Source: Azadirachta indica (lineage: Eukaryota > Streptophyta > Magnoliopsida > Sapindales > Meliaceae). From it: 64,000 nucleotides of DNA. Below the pieces are notes generated by a model. It saw only the letters and a program-made list of their open reading frames with translations. It was not told where the DNA came from and did no database searches. The DNA lies in assembly GCA_022749755.1 (NCBI GenBank), contig CM040449.1:14294363-14358362 (forward strand), read 5' to 3'. This document shows, one piece after another, positions 60,974 to 64,000 of the stretch (the first letter of the stretch is position 1; every line of letters begins with the position of its first letter). The translations under genes and the position numbers were made by a program.

Positions 60974-62250
60974 ATTAAGCGAAATGTCTAATCGCAGAAG
61001 GGAGGATTAGATGGAAGGACCATCTTGAGCCCAATTGTAATTTTTATAATACTAAAAATTTTTATAATAATTTTCAAATTGCAAATTAAACTGATCTTTA
61101 TTTATATGTAACGCGTATTAAAATATCATTGCAGACGAACTGGCAAAATAATATTTTCCTAATAACCGTAAGATAATTAATGGTCATATAACACTAGATT
61201 AAATGAATTGAATTTAATTAATGTAATAAAATATTTTTTTATAAGAGATCATTAACTCTATAATCTTGCGTTCATGACAATGTATATAATTAGTGATGGT
61301 TATCATTTCGTAATAATTTTTATCAATGCAGAAAGAAGTAACGAATTTCTTTTATAAATTGATTTTATGAACATCCATGTTAGTTTTGAATTACAATTAA
61401 TAAACCCGACATGCCCAAATTCTTAAGAGAAATTAAGACTTGTCTAATTTTCCGAAATCCGAATAACATGAATTTTTATAATTAAAATTTTTCTGAAATT
61501 TCGTTGGAACCTCGCCTACATATCAGCATTAGTAACCTGCAACCTTTGCTCTCAATCTTGCCAACTTCAAAATACTTCTTATTATTTATAACTATCATGG
61601 TAATACATCACTGAATAAATTGTTTTACTAGAATACTTTACATATATACATATATATATTATTTTAAATTATTAAACTAAATATCTTTATTGAAGTTAAT
61701 TAGTTAAATTGATAAAAAAAAAAAAAAAAAACTCTTTGGTTTGTATAAGAGGCTTATGCTTCAAACCTCACTCACACCGACTTAGGAGATACTTGGGTTA
61801 TTTTCTTCTAATGATTATAAAAGGAAAGAAAAATGGAGAATTGAATCAAATAAACTAAAAGCATAACCAAATTCTCGGGTGCAAATGGAGTCACTTGGTT
61901 CAATTTGGTTAATCAATTTTTTCTCCATTATTACAAGACATTCCTCAACTTGGCCTCTTCAACTATTAATTTTAATGCTTATCCATCCCTATAAGATAAC
62001 CCTCCACTCGACTTCAACTATCAATTTTCATAAATGCTAAAAGGGTTATAGATTTTATTGCCTATCAAATAATACTAAAATTACTAAGATATTAAATATT
62101 AAATTTAATGAGGACCATTTTGGTGTTGAGAGAATAGAGTCTAGATACATTATAATTGAGAAAAATGAAATGTTGTGCAAATTCAACTCTAAAAAAATAA
62201 AGAACATTATATTTCCAACAATTATTATTTCAAAAAATAATGATTTATTT
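60974..62250. other. Spacer upstream of SOL1
   Basis: AT-rich non-coding DNA. A poly-A run at 61713-61731 is followed by ataagaggcttatgcttcaaacctcactc, faintly like a tRNA-derived repeat. No gene seen. Confidence 0.45.
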
Positions 62251-62259
62251 ATACCTCAC

Positions 62260-62820
62260 GTAAATAAAGTTTCATTTGAGCCAACAATATAAATGTCATT
62301 ACAAAGACATTGGGAAAAAAAAAAGGAACAAGTACAATTTAGATGATTATGTAGTTTATCTACAAGAACATGATTTTAATATAGGTAAAGAAAATGATCC
62401 AAGATCATTTTTGAAGCTACAAATAGCATATTTTCTGTTCTGTGGTTAAAAAGCCATGAAGAATGAGATGAACTCTATGAAAACAAAAAGTCTAGAATGT
62501 GGTTGAATAGCTAGAATGAGTCGAACCCATTGGTTGCAAATGCATTTTTAAAACTAAAAGAGATTTAAAAAATAAAGTTGCTAGTTGCTAATTTACACTT
62601 AGCAAAAGGTGAGTAACTATACAGAGGCATTTTCCTTTATTTCAACAAAGATTCTTTTAGAATTATAGTGGCATTAATCGCTCGTTATGATTTAAAGTTG
62701 CATCAAATGAATGAGAAGATTGCTTTTCCAAATGGTGAATCTTTAAAGGATGTTTATGTAATATAATGCAAGGGTGTTCTAAATTAAGAGCAAGGAACAT
62801 TTAAGATCTATTTGGCAATG
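62260..62820 (+). pseudogene. Ty1/copia reverse transcriptase fragment
   Basis: Plus-strand translation gives DDYVVYLQEHDFNIGKENDP, the start of the copia RT region, then NPLVANAFLKLKE, LLVANLHLAKGE, and KDSFRIIVALIARYDLKLHQ followed by MNEKIAFPNGE, where the catalytic DVKTAFLNG block is decayed. Several stops break it. It ends abruptly near 62815, before the YVDD region. Confidence 0.8.
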
Positions 62821-63114
62821 CTAACTAATTTGTTCGTTAATTTTTTTGGAAAAGTATTTTATTGAATGAAATTAGCACCAGTGGGTGTTTCTTATTTAGC
62901 ACATAATTAGGTGCTTTCCTAAAACTAGCAACATTAATAAAATTTGTGTGATTTCTAAATTGGCCCACTTAATTTTAAAATTTCCAACCTGTATCCCTTT
63001 TTTTTTGTTTTGAAATTATCTACTTCTTGTCTTTTTGTCATTTCTATCTTTTTCATCTTTCTTATTTTACATTGTTGATTTGCCACTGGTGACCATTATT
63101 ATCAGTTGATTGTT

Positions 63115-63145
<31 letters not shown>

Positions 63146-63630
63146 GGGGGTAGAATTAGCAGTCCTTTTATTGTACACAAAATCTTACATCAATTGTAAA
63201 CCGTTGGATATAATTACATCCAATGGTTGAAATTGCATATGACATATGCATTAATTACATGGTTAGATGCAATTTCAATCGTTGAATATAAACATATTTA
63301 ACGGTTGAGATTGTGTCTGATATATGCATTAACTATAGATGTATTAATTAAGCATTAATATTTTAACTCATATTTTTTCATCAATTAAGGGCTAAAAATA
63401 TGGTGATTATTATTGTTAAAATATGAGTTATTTTAGTAACAATAATAATTAAAAAGATTTGTAATTTAAATAGAGTTATCACATTTTCCTAAAGGGGAGT
63501 GATAATTATTTGATTAAGGCACCACAGAATATATTGCAGATTAGATTTGATAATAGCATCTACATTTTGCATCCCATGCATCATGTAGTAATATTCAAAA
63601 GGTACAATGTAGTTATTGATAAGGAAGTAT
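62821..63630. other. AT-rich spacer or LTR remnant
   Basis: Contains a (TA)n run at 63121-63144 and several tatgcattaa...ggttgaaattg repeats (63185-63335) that suggest a local duplication. It may include the 5' LTR of the copia element whose gag begins at 63640, but no boundary is visible. Confidence 0.4.
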
Positions 63631-63639
63631 GTATAATTT

Positions 63640-64000
63640 CAGAAATGAATCCAATCACATCTATATTTAAAGATCATATGTGATATGGGAAAAACTATGC
63701 CAAATGGAAACTCAAACTAGATATTGTGCTCTTATTTGATAAGATCAAATGGAGTTGACTGATCCAATCCCTGATGTTCCTACTGCTGAGAGAGGCAATA
63801 TTACAACACTTGGAGGAATACAAATGAAACTACCAAGTGTTACATACTAGCCTCTATCAATAATGTGCTTTAGGCATAACATAAAGACATGGACAATGCA
63901 TATGACATCATGTATCATCTTTATGAAATTTTTGGTGATTAGGGATGGAAGGCCAAGAGAGAGGCTTATCAAAGATTCACTAACCTTAAACAAGGCCCAA
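63640..64000 (+). pseudogene. Ty1/copia Gag fragment, cut by the right window edge
   Basis: Plus-strand frames give NYAKWKLKLDIVLLFDKIKW, then LTDPIPDVPTAERGN in the next frame, YILASINNVL, YDIMYHLYEIFGD and KREAYQRFTNLKQG. This is the copia UBN2-type Gag order. Stops and frameshifts occur, so it is already decayed inside the window; the remainder lies to the right. Confidence 0.75.

Noticed and set aside
61700..61800. Possible tRNA-derived SINE
   Set aside because: Only a weak B-box-like stretch after a poly-A run; no A box, and the tail is on the wrong side.

Overview
This is plant nuclear DNA: it is strongly AT-rich, its genes are split by GT-AG introns, and it is packed with LTR-retrotransposon debris. 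The protein matches point to a dicot; I cannot name the species. Four real host genes are present, and the rest is mostly decayed Ty3/gypsy and Ty1/copia elements, solo LTRs, small inverted-repeat elements and AT-rich spacer.

Layout. 1-4960 is an Athila-like Ty3/gypsy element on the minus strand that runs off the left edge; its RNase H region is split by a solo LTR. 4960-11900 holds its LTR, a small inverted-repeat element, tandem repeats, another LTR-type repeat and a minus-strand copia gag with its primer-binding site. 12150-18524 (+) is a 12-exon mitochondrial-carrier gene, an S-adenosylmethionine transporter most like Arabidopsis SAMC2. 18820-23960 holds an Athila-type LTR remnant and a decayed copia pol, itself hit by a hAT-like small element. 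24357-29520 (+) is a five-exon, membrane-anchored alliinase / tryptophan-aminotransferase-related gene (TAR3/TAR4 type). 30640-33450 holds repeats including a solo LTR with target duplication. 34152-45574 (+) is an essentially complete but dead Tat-lineage Ty3/gypsy element with 5-bp target duplication ATACT, carrying three further solo LTRs. 45680-46200 is a repeat with snRNA-promoter-like motifs, and 46250-47640 is a large imperfect foldback. 48027-50929 (+) is TRM13, a tRNA 2'-O-methyltransferase. 52112-60852 (-) is SOL1, a membrane-anchored zinc carboxypeptidase with 15 exons. 61000-64000 holds spacer, a copia RT fragment and the start of a copia gag.

The four genes share no operon-like function. 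SAMC2 imports SAM into organelles, TAR belongs to the PLP aminotransferases related to auxin synthesis, TRM13 uses SAM to methylate tRNA, and SOL1 trims C-terminal Arg/Lys from secreted peptides. The SAMC2-TAR neighbourhood matches the adjacent Arabidopsis loci At1g34065 and At1g34060, which looks like conserved microsynteny. The most unusual material is in the repeats: a family of 0.76-0.90 kb solo LTRs whose 5' end encodes the Pol C-terminal GPITR motif, two of which sit at the identical target in the two LTRs of the Tat element but in opposite orientations; a 62-bp tandem array in that element's 3' region; and the foldback element. I found no tRNA, rRNA or CRISPR.
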